DNA from: Stramenopiles sp. TOSAG23-3
Lineage: Eukaryota > Sar
Direction of reading: 5' to 3'
Assembly (NCBI GenBank): GCA_900128585.1
Contig: LT642202.1
Span: 1 to 34,739 of the forward strand
DNA length: 34,739 nt
Of this stretch, positions 8,801 through 17,900 are shown in pieces. The notes under the pieces are model-generated. The model had not been told where the DNA came from and made no database searches. It saw nothing but the letters and a program-made list of their open reading frames with translations. Each line of letters starts with the position of its first letter. The stretch's first letter is position 1. Both the position numbers and the translations under genes were made by a program.

Positions 8801-10254
8801 AGGTCCTGAAGGCGTCCCACAACGCGTTGGGTCCGAGCAGCATTCCCGCCAGTATCGCCGTTTCGAACAAACGGCTGGCCACCATCGACCTGCGCGGTAA
8901 CCCTGTAGAGAACCGGCTGAGCTGGAACTCGATTGCTCAAGCGTATCCCCTGGACGCGGTCGTTTCATTCCTGTTGCGCTTTTTTAATGGAACGCTGACC
9001 CATTTAGATTTATCGGACAACAGCTTTACACGGAAGCACTTTGAAGACTTAATTTCAAGTATGCCTCATTTGGAAATGTTTGATTTTAGCCGCAACTTGA
9101 AATTCGAAGTGAGTGCCTCGTCACCGCTGAAGTTGCACTTGGATAAATTTTTAATGTCCATAACGACTCTAAATTTGGCAGGGAATGCAAACATTAACGG
9201 GATATACAGCAGAGACCTCATGGACATGGAGATAAAACATCGCACAAAAGGGACCGTTTTTAACGTAGTGGGGGCCGGCATTAACCAGGTAAAAATAAAT
9301 GGCAACGATGTGTCAAACACGAATGCGTGTTATCCAAAATATATCATCGACCAACTGAACAAGACCATCGTCAATCTTGATATGTCCAATTTGGTATTTT
9401 CTCGCACTGAGCCGTTTGACTTTGAGAGTATATGCACATTGAAGGGGCTAGGGCTGCTGAAGCTTACAGATGTTTCAAGAGAGGGGCAAATCCCATTTTG
9501 CATACCGTCCTGCTGGAAATCGCTCCCCACGCTAACATCCCTAAATATTGACGTTGTCAAGCTGGATGAAACCTGCTATAAGGCTAACATTGGGGGGCTG
9601 AAACAGTTAACTTATGCATTCTTTAAACAGTCTGGGTGGCAAGGGAAGTTTCCCGTGGCCGTTCCGGTAGCCTCAGGATTCAGCGCATTCCGACTAGAAG
9701 ATACGGAGTTTGAAGGGTACATCCCGCCCTCGTACGGTAACCGACATCACCTCGTAGTTTCAACCAAACGGAACACCAACGCAACAATAAATCTATTCCA
9801 GACCAAAAGCTACTTCACGTTTCTGTCCCTCCGGTGCCTGTCAAGCCCGGAGACAACGTGTTCCCTATTTGGCAATGTCAGTAATCTGACCATCGGTAAA
9901 CGCGCCGTTATTCATGAAACCAACCTGCGAGGGCCTCTCTTTGCGGTGAAAAATAATTTTCAGTGTTTGACGTTACCATTGTCTCGGACGCATGATAAAT
10001 TAGGAGTCCTTGATGTAGAGTGGGGCATGAACTGTTCTAATGTCAGCAATGTAAGGAACTACAAGGACTACAAAACGAGAGGGTCCTTTGTTGTCACGGA
10101 AGAGACGGCTCGTATAGGGATGATAGCAAAATGCATAGTGCGGAACAATAAGAACGTATCACTTTTATGTTACGAAGTGTTAGGGACAGAAAAGTGGGAG
10201 TGTCATACGGAACTTTTTCTAAAGGCGCACAACCCGTGCGAGTTGATTAATTGA
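5830..10254 (+). CDS. Receptor-like membrane protein: Cys-rich ectodomain, 7-8 TM bundle, LRR ectodomain
   Basis: The protein has 1474 residues. A basic cytosolic tail (1-93) precedes a signal-anchor helix (~95-116) and two more hydrophobic stretches (~138-160, ~179-192). A Cys-rich segment follows: C289, C305, C309, C316, C320, C327, within FFTQCDASCQ...FICDSACEMF...VCP. This spacing recalls Frizzled/folate-receptor-type CRDs. Hydrophobic helices lie at ~474-495, 528-550, 576-602, 636-657, 664-687, 704-727, 738-755 (weak) and 816-842. Basic loops at 503-527, 603-635, 688-703 and 756-815 fit cytosol, and an N-glycosylation/Cys loop at 551-575 fits the outside. Leucine-rich repeats run from ~890 to at least 1130 (LKVLNLSENKEL, LEYLDVSRNQL, LTHLDLSDNSF), then a diverged LRR-like tail with Cys and N-x-S/T sites. 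The positive-inside rule puts both the Cys-rich and LRR parts outside the cell. The role is probably surface sensing or adhesion; ligand and signalling partner are unknown. The start ATG is in good context (GCGATGG). Confidence 0.7.
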   Translation: MATTFQRPSLDEGRSIELYEWAKKMTFSKNGNMPHGEAGGAGNGRSVQTKKRQKKKKGKRRLSAKFILEKEVRDGDNQRGNKCIAQCNQSMEDHKILSLALFFVAFSLVFLVLPLQWLEASSRNGSSFFGEQINYRGTMFGLLCYCGILQPKLTLSILPFGGKAPKLCLLKIKIVHVHKLCLLLGLVLSSFSPLPPPAEEETVKINLAKRSNFSFGNCTILRDIPSTQNPYGPDSRENKILAMPRRAQYSKVLDYPKATMEIIDNGIEWFLFGSYEIDGLDSSNWDKTCKAEANRWAFTGFFTQCDASCQRPRFICDSACEMFKSVCPDPFVYSAEQGDPLDVNGRKSQYLELLKNIIGAPIIAGNEKLERATKAETDLFLEHAGSLMLEEITFFHSIFKSSTSGTCVPTSEIDKMPFASCYLGNGKTYESKMSNASSNVNCSAAALRLSENEARMDKTRVGGVTATNFFLSKWPGVLLIVSFYLLFLLILLQWARRPVPSKAVQSVWSLPAPLTNGQTKGFRLDLRWRITLVFFAFLSTSFAIAAFLIIYREKGVEEGDITNITYAATTCRIENITYFIIGFASLVGASVAMSSLTFSVVGLGRYKNQKQKKGQICFRVYRCWKEKTDPRGGEYFFLRILLWEISEMVVQLLGIYQFGSSRPQEYVLIALVILALNSTVTPLLLYRGISLSFKFSRTSRQAQFNNGVILFFDTCFDAMFFGLGLAYFQREEFCAFPLSSAINLTWPMIMMIRRVRKLARLIVMRKQKNNKMEGGQRISDHGGSMKSALKWQLRNSTISIDGFNETIRNLRAETPILQYLPVLCILFGFALVNVAQLLYFVAQFVSINAQCSRLLSTPLWEGSSPKITFPNGFLQPPKCSFENISIIQAAHKGVTVVPAAIEQCTSLKVLNLSENKELRALPRELMGLKDVKVADFSGTPVQHWLDASNMSLAGDIPVFIQTHLSASLEYLDVSRNQLSSLLSIKAFSQLKVLKASHNALGPSSIPASIAVSNKRLATIDLRGNPVENRLSWNSIAQAYPLDAVVSFLLRFFNGTLTHLDLSDNSFTRKHFEDLISSMPHLEMFDFSRNLKFEVSASSPLKLHLDKFLMSITTLNLAGNANINGIYSRDLMDMEIKHRTKGTVFNVVGAGINQVKINGNDVSNTNACYPKYIIDQLNKTIVNLDMSNLVFSRTEPFDFESICTLKGLGLLKLTDVSREGQIPFCIPSCWKSLPTLTSLNIDVVKLDETCYKANIGGLKQLTYAFFKQSGWQGKFPVAVPVASGFSAFRLEDTEFEGYIPPSYGNRHHLVVSTKRNTNATINLFQTKSYFTFLSLRCLSSPETTCSLFGNVSNLTIGKRAVIHETNLRGPLFAVKNNFQCLTLPLSRTHDKLGVLDVEWGMNCSNVSNVRNYKDYKTRGSFVVTEETARIGMIAKCIVRNNKNVSLLCYEVLGTEKWECHTELFLKAHNPCELIN

Positions 10255-10624
10255 AAAACGTTATGTTTTTTGGAGGAGCACTGTGGTGAAGAAAAAATGA
10301 ATCTCTGCTCCTCCTAAAAAGTAAAAATGGCATCGAAGTAAGTTACGAGCAACGAAAAGTGTTGGCTTGATTAAATTCTAAAAAATTAACCTTAATATAA
10401 AATAAAAATATAATTGACTAAGTTTTTTAGGAATCTTGGATTGATTACAAACAAAATCCTTTACTGGCACAAGATACAAGTACCGCAGAGTGTCCTTGGT
10501 GTACGAATTAAAAATTTTTTTTCAGGAACACCATTTTACGAGAAGACGACGACAATTTTTTGGGTGATTAACCCCCGACAAGCTTTAATACAAATATGTT
10601 ACGGAAGAGAGCGCCACAAGGCCT
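10255..10624. other. Convergent 3' region
   Basis: This is spacer between two convergent stop codons. It holds a strong stem-loop (10266-10320), AATAAA at 10401-10406 for the plus-strand gene, and AT-rich filler. An open frame starting at 10414 runs across the next gene on the opposite strand and is not supported. Confidence 0.5.
10266..10320 (+). other. 3'-UTR stem-loop after the receptor-like gene
   Basis: GGAGGAGCA (10272-10280) is perfectly complementary to TGCTCCTCC (10306-10314). After one mismatch the stem extends by five T-A pairs. The loop is 25 bases. It begins 12 bases after the stop codon, so it lies in the 3'-UTR or at the transcript end. Termination, RNA stability or protein binding are all possible. 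Confidence 0.55.
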
Positions 10625-11719
10625 TTATTTGGCCTTGCTCTTGGAACCTTCACCGTAGTGTGGAATCCGACGATTTCGAAAATTGTCCCGAACTTCAAAT
10701 GATCCTATATCATTGGCTTTTGCTATCTCATCCAACTGTGACAAATACATTTCATACTGATCGTCCGACTCAACAAACCACGGTATTATTACAGACGTTG
10801 ACTTCGAGAGTTGGGGCACATACAGCCTGGCAAGGGGCAGCTCCTCTATCGAGCATTTCAGCATATGCAACTCCCTAAAATTTATCGACTTTCGCATGGC
10901 CAACAGCCTCACTGCTCCACTAAACGTCGCCTGGTCTTTATAGAACCCTAAGTGCTTGGAAGTGTTTTCTACACCACGCTTCACACGCATACATACTATC
11001 CATAGCCGTTCGGTATCCCCTTTTAGCCACGTAGTCAATCTCTGCCACAGTTCATGAAACGACATTTGGCTACTCAACACTGACGCCACGTACAGGAGCG
11101 CACTGCCAAACAACCTTTTGTCTTTGTAGCTCTTAAACGTATTCAAGCACGCCAAGCCTTCCTCCGTTGACAACAACCACCCCAATCGCGGGAATTTGAC
11201 TTTTCGTTTTGAGCCACCGCGTCTCTTCCCTGTCGCCTGGTCCATATTATGAGTCCGAGTCCAGTGGGTACCAATCTCGTGGTCCAACAAGGACACTAAA
11301 CGTTGGCGTCGATAATACCCTTTCCGTTTTATGAAGGTGACAGTGCTGCCACTACAGTTTGTTACAAATGCATCCATGCTCCATTTTATGTTTAACGCAT
11401 TTTCCAACTTTGGGTTTTGGGCAGCGTAGTCTCGAATCATTTTGTCGGCCTCCTGAAACTCCACTTTCGGGCCCCACACCTTTTCGTGGTAGTCTCGCTC
11501 GTCTTTGTAGTCTTGCGACACCAAGTCCAAAATTTTCAGGGCCCGGTCCAAATATTCGTCAGACAACATGCCATCATATTTTCCTCGGAAATCACGGACG
11601 GCCTTCGTATTGGAATATTGAAAGTGCGGGTTGTACACTTCCCCCGCTTCTAGGGCAGAAAGAAACTTTTCCCGCTCGGCTTCTACGTTTATCGGTACGA
11701 GAGTGGACAAGCGTACCAT
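10625..11719 (-). CDS. MATCAP/DUF1704-type metalloprotease (putative tubulin detyrosinase)
   Basis: The 364-residue protein carries the DUF1704 (KIAA0895/MATCAP, 'QEGLA') signature: a zinc-binding HExxxH motif, H147-E148-I-G-T-H152, followed by TEEGLA at 185-190, whose Glu is the expected third ligand. In animals, MATCAP enzymes remove the C-terminal tyrosine of alpha-tubulin, producing detyrosinated microtubules. Upstream, residues ~25-110 form the helical lead-in typical of the family (NPHFQYSN... YHEKVWGPK). Downstream there is a helical C-terminal half with SALLYVASVLSSQMSF. The C-terminus is basic (GEGSKSKAK). No signal peptide or membrane helix is present, so a cytosolic, microtubule-facing enzyme is likely. 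It lacks the long N-terminal extension of the animal proteins. Bacterial relatives exist whose function is unclear, so substrate assignment is inference. An AATAAA overlaps the stop codon. Confidence 0.8.
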   Translation of the reverse strand: MVRLSTLVPINVEAEREKFLSALEAGEVYNPHFQYSNTKAVRDFRGKYDGMLSDEYLDRALKILDLVSQDYKDERDYHEKVWGPKVEFQEADKMIRDYAAQNPKLENALNIKWSMDAFVTNCSGSTVTFIKRKGYYRRQRLVSLLDHEIGTHWTRTHNMDQATGKRRGGSKRKVKFPRLGWLLSTEEGLACLNTFKSYKDKRLFGSALLYVASVLSSQMSFHELWQRLTTWLKGDTERLWIVCMRVKRGVENTSKHLGFYKDQATFSGAVRLLAMRKSINFRELHMLKCSIEELPLARLYVPQLSKSTSVIIPWFVESDDQYEMYLSQLDEIAKANDIGSFEVRDNFRNRRIPHYGEGSKSKAK

Positions 11720-12451
11720 GACAGGTCGACGGTGAAGAAAACAATGTCGATAAAAATTGCCCGTCGCGCTTCAAATAAAGATATTTTCTTTGCAGCTGTT
11801 TGTCTTTCGTTCCGTTTGTTTGCCCCTCTTTGTTTATACCGTTCGTTGATAATTTAGTTAGTTTCGAATGGGCTCGTCTGGTCTTCTGCTTTCGCTAAAT
11901 AAGAGAGGAGTTCTTCTTGCTCTTCTTCTTCTTCTTCTTTTCTTCTTTTCTTCTTCTTCTTCGTTGATATATGCTGTGTTTATATTATTGTTGTTGAGAT
12001 TAGATGATGAGGAGTGTTCTTTATATTGTATTATTATATTAGAGATCATCCTATCCGTTGCTATTTCCTTTCTAATATTAATTTTTTGCCTTCTTCTTTG
12101 TTTAATTTTTTCTGTTGCATATTGTATAGCTGTAGTATTAAGTAAGTATGAAACTGACGGAAGATGTAGTCAAACAAAGAAGAAGAAAAAATATAAGTAT
12201 TTGATTTAGTATTCTAGTATAAATATTATAGGGAATTTTTAATAGAAGAAGAAGAAGAAGAAGAAGAAGAAGAAGAAGAAGAAGAAGAAGAAGAAGAAGA
12301 AAATTGACAAAAAAATAATGCCAGGATGATGAATGAACGATGCGCCTTGTTTGTTTGCTATAGTGGTATAATAATAGTATTAAATAATGATTTACCTTTT
12401 ATTATCATTTTTACTCATGGGTCGCCCACGTCCTCTCCGCTCCCTTCAGCC
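11720..12451 (-). other. Intergenic spacer between the MATCAP-like and COG0523 genes
   Basis: About 150 bases of more balanced sequence next to the MATCAP-like start are probably its promoter and leader. They are followed by CTT-rich tracts (about 11917-11962), AT-rich sequence and an (AAG)n array. An open frame at 11868-12209 (+) is low-complexity Leu/Phe encoded by the CTT repeat and is not considered a gene. Confidence 0.5.
12244..12302. repeat. (AAG)n microsatellite, about 19 copies
   Basis: Uninterrupted AAG/GAA trinucleotide array in the spacer. It is the purest trinucleotide array in the window. Confidence 0.95.
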
Positions 12452-14185
12452 CTAATCTCCGTTTGCCATTGGGGGAGGGAGGACATTTGTTCTGAATAAT
12501 TCCATCTCTTCGTCGTTTAACAAGCAACTATTCATAGTATCTCTGATCGCGGGTTCATCCATATCGATGCCAATGAAGACGATTTCCTGTCTGCAATCGC
12601 CGTAATCTCCCTTCATGTCGCTCTGTATATGGCCCGGCAAATCGGCGCTCGGCCAATGTTCCTTCGGGACGCAAGCCCACCAAGGGCCCGTAGCTCGCAT
12701 TTCAAAGCTGCCGCCAGCATGGCTCCAATAGAAACACAAGGTGGGGTTTGAGGAGTACCATACGAAGCCTTTAGAGCGGACCACCTTTTGTAGCGGGCTC
12801 GAGCTGTCCACAGCACTTTCCTCCACGCCTGTTATGTTCAACCCTTTGAGAGTCTTGCTCAATCGCCCATGCTCGAATGGGCGACGGGCACTGTAAACAA
12901 AGCTAGATATACCAAAACGGTCTTTGTGGCGCGCTTCTTTATGGTCGTGGTTACACGTTTCGTCGTGAACGTGGTGATCGTGCTCATGACTATGCCCGTG
13001 GCCATGCTTTGCGTGCTCATGACTATGCCCGTGGTCGTGCTTTTCGTGCTCATGACTATGTGCGTCGTCGTGCTTTTCGTGCCCATGACTATGTGCGTGG
13101 TCGTGCGTTCCGTGCCCATGACTATGTGCGTGGTCGTGCGTTTCATGCTCATGACTATGCCCGTGATCGTGTTGGTCGTGTGTATGATTATGCCCGTGGC
13201 TTTCGTTGTCCCCATTGCCATCGTGCGAGTGTGAGTGTGCGCCGTGATCGTGCTTTTCGTCAGCATGTTCGACCTTCTGCTTCTTCAGTGCATTAGCTTT
13301 TGCCTCTTCAATTTCTTCCTCGATTCCCTTGAACGCGGCGGTAAGCTGGTACTTTTCGTATTTTCTTAATACATCCGTCGTGGCTACTTGGCCGAAGGAC
13401 GTGGGAACAAGTTTTGCTGTTCCGTTCAAAGTACCTACCAGTGCCTTGAGATATTGCAGTTTTTCATCGTCAATGAGATCGGTCTTGTTGATCACAATGA
13501 CATCGGCGGTTTCCACCTGCTCCACTAACAACTTTACAACTGGCGTGTAAGCTGAATCGGCAGCCCCAGCTTCACGAAACGATCCCAAGTCCGGACGTTG
13601 CTGCATCACATCTTTCGATTTGTACTGTTTCATGAAATCTACACTATCCAGCACAGTGACCATATTATTCAAAGACACGCGGTCCATAACGTAGTGCCCT
13701 TCGTCTATCAAGTCTTGGAACGTGTCCCGCACACCTTTCGGCTCCGCGACCCCGCTCGACTCGATGACGATGAAATCGTACACGTCCCCGCGCATGTCCG
13801 CCAGCTGCAACAAATCATCAATCGTCTGAACAAGTTCTTCTGATACACTGCAGCAAACGCAGCCGTTCTGTAGTTCAACCGTGTCGGGGTTCAACGACTG
13901 CACCGTCGTCTTGTCCGCTTCCTCGGCACCAGCTCCCGTTGTGGCACTATGCTGATTTCGCACCAGTTTTGCGTCTATGTTGACCGAGGCTACATCGTTT
14001 ACCACACATCCAATCTTTAAGCCCGCCTTGTTTTCCAAAATGTGCTTGAGCATTGTAGTCTTGCCTGCACCTAAAAATCCACTCAAAAGGGTCACTGGTG
14101 TAGGCGGGCGCTCCTCCTCACCAACGTCCAAGGTGACTTCCTGGTGTTCCAGCCCAGCTTCTCGCGCTCGCTTTGGAGAGTCCAT
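12452..14185 (-). CDS. COG0523/CobW-family metallochaperone GTPase with His-rich insert
   Basis: The 577-residue protein is a G3E GTPase of the COG0523 group (CobW, YeiR, ZNG1, diatom ZCRP-A). These insert or deliver metals, especially zinc, in a GTP-dependent way. Walker A is GFLGAGKTT (36-44). The metal-binding CxCC is C109-V-C-C112, in ELQNGCVCC. Walker B/switch is IVIESSG (139-145), followed by AEP. The guanine-specificity motif is NKTD (233-236). A roughly 110-residue His/Asp/Glu-rich insert (~307-420) is built from 11-residue HDHxHSHxHEK-like repeats and ends with a Cys. It separates the GTPase from the CobW C-terminal domain (~423-577: FVYSARRPFEHGRL... SKGFVWYSSNP... GPWWACVP... YGDCRQEIVFIG). 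The insert could store or concentrate metal. The neighbouring gene on the same strand is a paralogue. No targeting peptide is obvious, so it is probably cytosolic. Family assignment is firm; the metal is inferred. Confidence 0.9.
   Translation of the reverse strand: MDSPKRAREAGLEHQEVTLDVGEEERPPTPVTLLSGFLGAGKTTMLKHILENKAGLKIGCVVNDVASVNIDAKLVRNQHSATTGAGAEEADKTTVQSLNPDTVELQNGCVCCSVSEELVQTIDDLLQLADMRGDVYDFIVIESSGVAEPKGVRDTFQDLIDEGHYVMDRVSLNNMVTVLDSVDFMKQYKSKDVMQQRPDLGSFREAGAADSAYTPVVKLLVEQVETADVIVINKTDLIDDEKLQYLKALVGTLNGTAKLVPTSFGQVATTDVLRKYEKYQLTAAFKGIEEEIEEAKANALKKQKVEHADEKHDHGAHSHSHDGNGDNESHGHNHTHDQHDHGHSHEHETHDHAHSHGHGTHDHAHSHGHEKHDDAHSHEHEKHDHGHSHEHAKHGHGHSHEHDHHVHDETCNHDHKEARHKDRFGISSFVYSARRPFEHGRLSKTLKGLNITGVEESAVDSSSPLQKVVRSKGFVWYSSNPTLCFYWSHAGGSFEMRATGPWWACVPKEHWPSADLPGHIQSDMKGDYGDCRQEIVFIGIDMDEPAIRDTMNSCLLNDEEMELFRTNVLPPPMANGD
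12985..13182 (-). repeat. 33-base minisatellite encoding the His-rich repeats
   Basis: CATGACTATG recurs at 12985, 13018, 13051, 13084, 13117 and 13150, exactly 33 bases apart, with more degenerate copies on either side. On the minus strand each unit encodes an 11-residue His-rich repeat of the COG0523 protein. The period is divisible by three, so copy-number change keeps the frame. Confidence 0.9.
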
Positions 14186-14956
14186 TTTTTTGTGTGTGTG
14201 GTGTGTCGTGGTTGGTCGATCTCCTCGCTTACCGTGGTGCCCGTTAAGTTGGTTTTTTATGCAATGTGCTTAGAGATTGGACTTGGTTTTCCCTCCTTTG
14301 CGCTTTTGTCCTTTTCGTTTAATCTTTTGGAATTTGGAATTTGAATTAATTCTACTTCTTCTTCTTTTTTTTCAACAACCAACAACAACAACAACAACGA
14401 CAAAAAAAACAAAAACAAAAAAAGGACGACTCCCTTCTTTACATTAAGGGTTGTTATATATTATAGAATAACATGTTTATATTATCTATATCATTATTTT
14501 ATATATTAATTTATATAATACCTTAAGTATAGAACCAACATCAAAGTGATTTGGGCCATCAATTATTCTCATCATAATATTTTCTTTCTTCTTTTTTTCT
14601 TTTTCTTCCTTCTTCTTCTTCCTTCTTCTTCTTCTTCTTCTTCTTCTTTCTTCTTCTTCTTCTTCTTCCTTTTCTTCTTCTTCTTCTTCTTCTTCTTCTT
14701 CTTCTTCGATCATCTATCTCATCTCTCATCATCACATCAGATCATATCACAGCAGCTCACAGAGCCAATTGAGCGTCCGGTGGTGAAATAATAAATAACA
14801 TGAACAAACCATTGATAAACAACTATCATCAAATTGAATGCTGTATCCCTGGTAATATACCCTGCGTATTGATCCCCACCCTACCAGCTGTATTATTTCC
14901 TTGGAGAAATTATCGTCGTAATACTGTAACATAACTCTCTAGTTAAAATGTAAGCG
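14186..14956 (-). other. Spacer between the two COG0523 genes
   Basis: It contains the likely promoter/leader of the shorter COG0523 gene, starting with a GT-rich (CA-rich on the minus strand) tract. Next come an A-rich CAA tract (about 14377-14420), AT-rich sequence, a long CTT/CTTT microsatellite (14583-14707) and ~200 bases of more mixed sequence, probably the 3'-UTR of the longer COG0523 gene. No further gene is supported. Confidence 0.5.
14583..14707. repeat. CTT/CTTT polypyrimidine microsatellite
   Basis: About 125 bases of CTT, CTTT and CCTT units on the plus strand. Open frames of poly-Glu/Lys/Arg or poly-Phe/Ser across it are artefacts of the repeat. Confidence 0.9.
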
Positions 14957-17900
14957 TTAGTGATCATTGCACGTTTCGTCCTGGCATGTTTCGTCTTTGC
15001 ACGATTCACCATGTTCATGTTCATGGTCGTGATCGTGATCGTGTTCATGCGCAGCACTATTCGTGGCGTCCTCCCAGGACGCTGCAAACGGGTCAACGTA
15101 CAAACTCCAGGCAGCTTGGCCTTCCGCGTACTCTTCTTCTGTGAGAACGCACGCTTCCAATGCCGATGTCACAGCTGCAATGTCCATTTCTTGCCCAATC
15201 ATCACCATCTCTTGCTGTCTGTCCCCGTACGGCTCATGCCACAAAGGTTTTATTGCTTCCTCTAGCCCCTCGGGCCACTGGTCTTTCTCAACTGTGGCCC
15301 ACCACAGAGGACCGGGAACAAGGGTGCAGCTTTGCCCAGCATGGGCAAAGACACCTTGTGCGTCGTGATGGGTTGCCAGCCAGACAAAGCCTTTTGCGCG
15401 GAGCAGCTTCGAGTACGGGGGCTTGTGCGTGGCCATCAATTCGAAAGCACTGTGCAGCCTTCCAGGGTGCATTGGCCGGAGAGAGCGAAATGTGAACGAA
15501 TGGATACCATACTCAACCGTCTCTGGCACATGTTCTCCAACCCGTGCTTCCTTCAGCCACTCCTCGTGCTCTGCCGCTTCTTCCATCGAAAACCGTTTTG
15601 TGCCGAGCAGTTTTGCTGGGTCCACAACACCCTTAGTCGATTCTATAATCTCGGCGTTGGGGTTAAACTTTCGCAGCAAAGCTTTCACAGTGCCTTTCTC
15701 CTTCTCGTCGATGAGATCGCACTTATTCAGAACGATCACGTTTGCAAATTCAACTTGGTCGCAAAGTAAGTGGGCAATCGTCCGCTGGTCTTCTGGGGCG
15801 GCATGCCAGCCTCTGCTGCGCAGCGACTCCAGCGTTTGCAGCTCGCGCATGAACGATGCCCCGTCGACGACTGTGACAAGGGTGTCCAGTGCTGCAACAT
15901 CGGATAAGGTCACACCAGTGTCGTCCTTGAACGTAAAGGTCTCCGCAACCGGCAGCGGCTCCGAAATACCGCTCGATTCGATGATCAAGTAGTCAAATCG
16001 CTGCTCCGCGGCAAGTTTTGCGACTTCCTGCAACAGGTCCTCCCGCAAGGTGCAGCATATGCACCCGTTGGACAGCTCGACCATGCTTTCCTCCCGTTGC
16101 TTCAAGGACCCACCGTTTTGCAGTAGGGCGGCGTCAATGTTAACTGCGCCCATGTCGTTGACAATAATCGCCACGCGCAACCCTTGCCGATTTTGTAGCA
16201 CGTGCGTCAGCATTGTTGTCTTGCCTGCCCCTAAGAAGCCAGACAAGACCGTCACTGGCAGCAGTTTTTGCGCTTCTCCCGGCGCCCCTGCCTCGGAATT
16301 GTTAAGGGTCGACATCTCTTTGATCTTCCGCACCAACGCCATCATGTCGGTTGACGACGACGACTTCGTTTCCACTCTATGGTCGCTCTCTTCGTCGGGG
16401 TATGGCACCAACGCCATGCCACCCAACGTGGCAGTAAACTCCTGCCCAAACACCCCGCCCCATTTTACGGGGAGAACGTTTGCGCTGGCACCGGCTTGCA
16501 GCGCAAATGCTGCCGACCGCAGCGCTGCAATCGTGGCCTCGTCGTTGGTTTGTTTTAGCGCTTCGGCGGCGCGGGAAAAGGTGTACCAATCGTAACTGTC
16601 CTCTTCGTCTTCCATGTCGGCATCTTCAAGCGGGCCGTCGGGGGGAGGGTGAACCGCGTACAGAAAGTACAAAGTTACGACTGTTGCCCTGCCGCCTGGC
16701 ATGTAAATTTTGACAGGGGGTAGATGGGGGAGTGTCAACACTTCGGTTTTGCCATCTATCGTGCAGAACTTGCTAACGCTCCGCACGGCACAGTCCTGCA
16801 CCCCCTCGTCAGCGCTGGCGTTACGCTCCACCGATGGCACGCGCAACCCTTTCCACTGTTCTTTCAAGGACCGGCAGAGTACACACCGATTCCCACGAAG
16901 GATCAGGCCACCAATCTCTTGGGCGCAGTCCTCAACGGCAATTTTCAATGGGGTGGTAGCCTCGTCTTCGACCTCCTCCGGGTCCTCGTGCAGCGTTTCG
17001 GTGACATTGCTGGTCACCTGCCGGTGAAATTTCGTGTCTGGGTCCATCTCAAAGCTTAATTCAGAAAAAAACACACTACGTCCCACGGTGTCGAACCTCT
17101 CCGCGTCGTAGGAAACGTTGTCGTCGCCCTTCGAAAGTTCGCCTTCCCCGACGCTCCTCCGCATGGCCAACGGGAGCAAAACGGCGCAGTTTTCCCTCGT
17201 GACGTGCTCCCATTTGACGGACTCTCCTTTTGGGAAATAATGGCGCAAAATTGGGTCTCGCCTCTGCTGTTCTTTTTCATTCGGGTACGCGATGCTCAAC
17301 TCGATGTCTTTCAGCCTAGTGAGCGACTGGTTACCCATCTGCTTGTTAATGAAGATTGAGCGAATCGTTGGGTGGAGCATGATGATTCGCTTGACGTGCT
17401 GAAACCCGAGGGCCCGTGGGTCGCCGCCCCCCACAAGCTTCACGGCAAACTCGCAGCACGCTCCACGTGTCACCACGGCGCAACCCCTCAGTTGGAGCCT
17501 ATCGAGAAAGCGGACCACGGGCTTTTCCATTCGCTTACCGAATTGTGGAAGCGTGGCCTCGTCTTGGAGTATGTCCTTGTCCTGCTCGTCGGAGTCTCTC
17601 AAAACGAGCAATGCGGTTAAATCAACGACAAGGACGGTCGAGAACTCGATCGGGTCGCTGTCTTCAAACAATATATTCTGCGCCAACCCCGACAGAATTC
17701 GCATAGGATTGCACTTCTCCGGATTCTCATGCTCAAGTATTATCAGCGCATCTTCAAAGTACCTCGATGGCTTGTAGGGGGCGTACCCCTTTGTCGCAGT
17801 CCACGCACGCACGCACGTCCACTCCTTCTGCTCTTCTTTCGATATCCGTGCCTTTCGTGACATGCTTGCTTGGCTGTCGTCTGTAGTATCCTGTCGTCGA

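Noticed and set aside
10414-10878. 154-residue plus-strand frame
   Set aside because: Its second half is antisense to the well-supported MATCAP-like gene, and its first half is AT-rich 3' spacer.
11868-12209. 113-residue Leu/Phe-rich frame that could look like a small membrane protein
   Set aside because: The hydrophobicity comes from CTT repeats and AT-rich codons. No family features or balanced codon use were seen.
12859-13296. Several long open frames on both strands over the His-rich region
   Set aside because: The 33-base minisatellite has a period divisible by three, so all frames stay open. The COG0523 frame explains the DNA, and the others are Met/Thr/Val or Arg/Asp/His repeats without coding sense.
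14486-14791. Poly-Glu/Lys/Arg and poly-Phe/Ser frames
   Set aside because: They are translations of the CTT/CTTT microsatellite, not genes.
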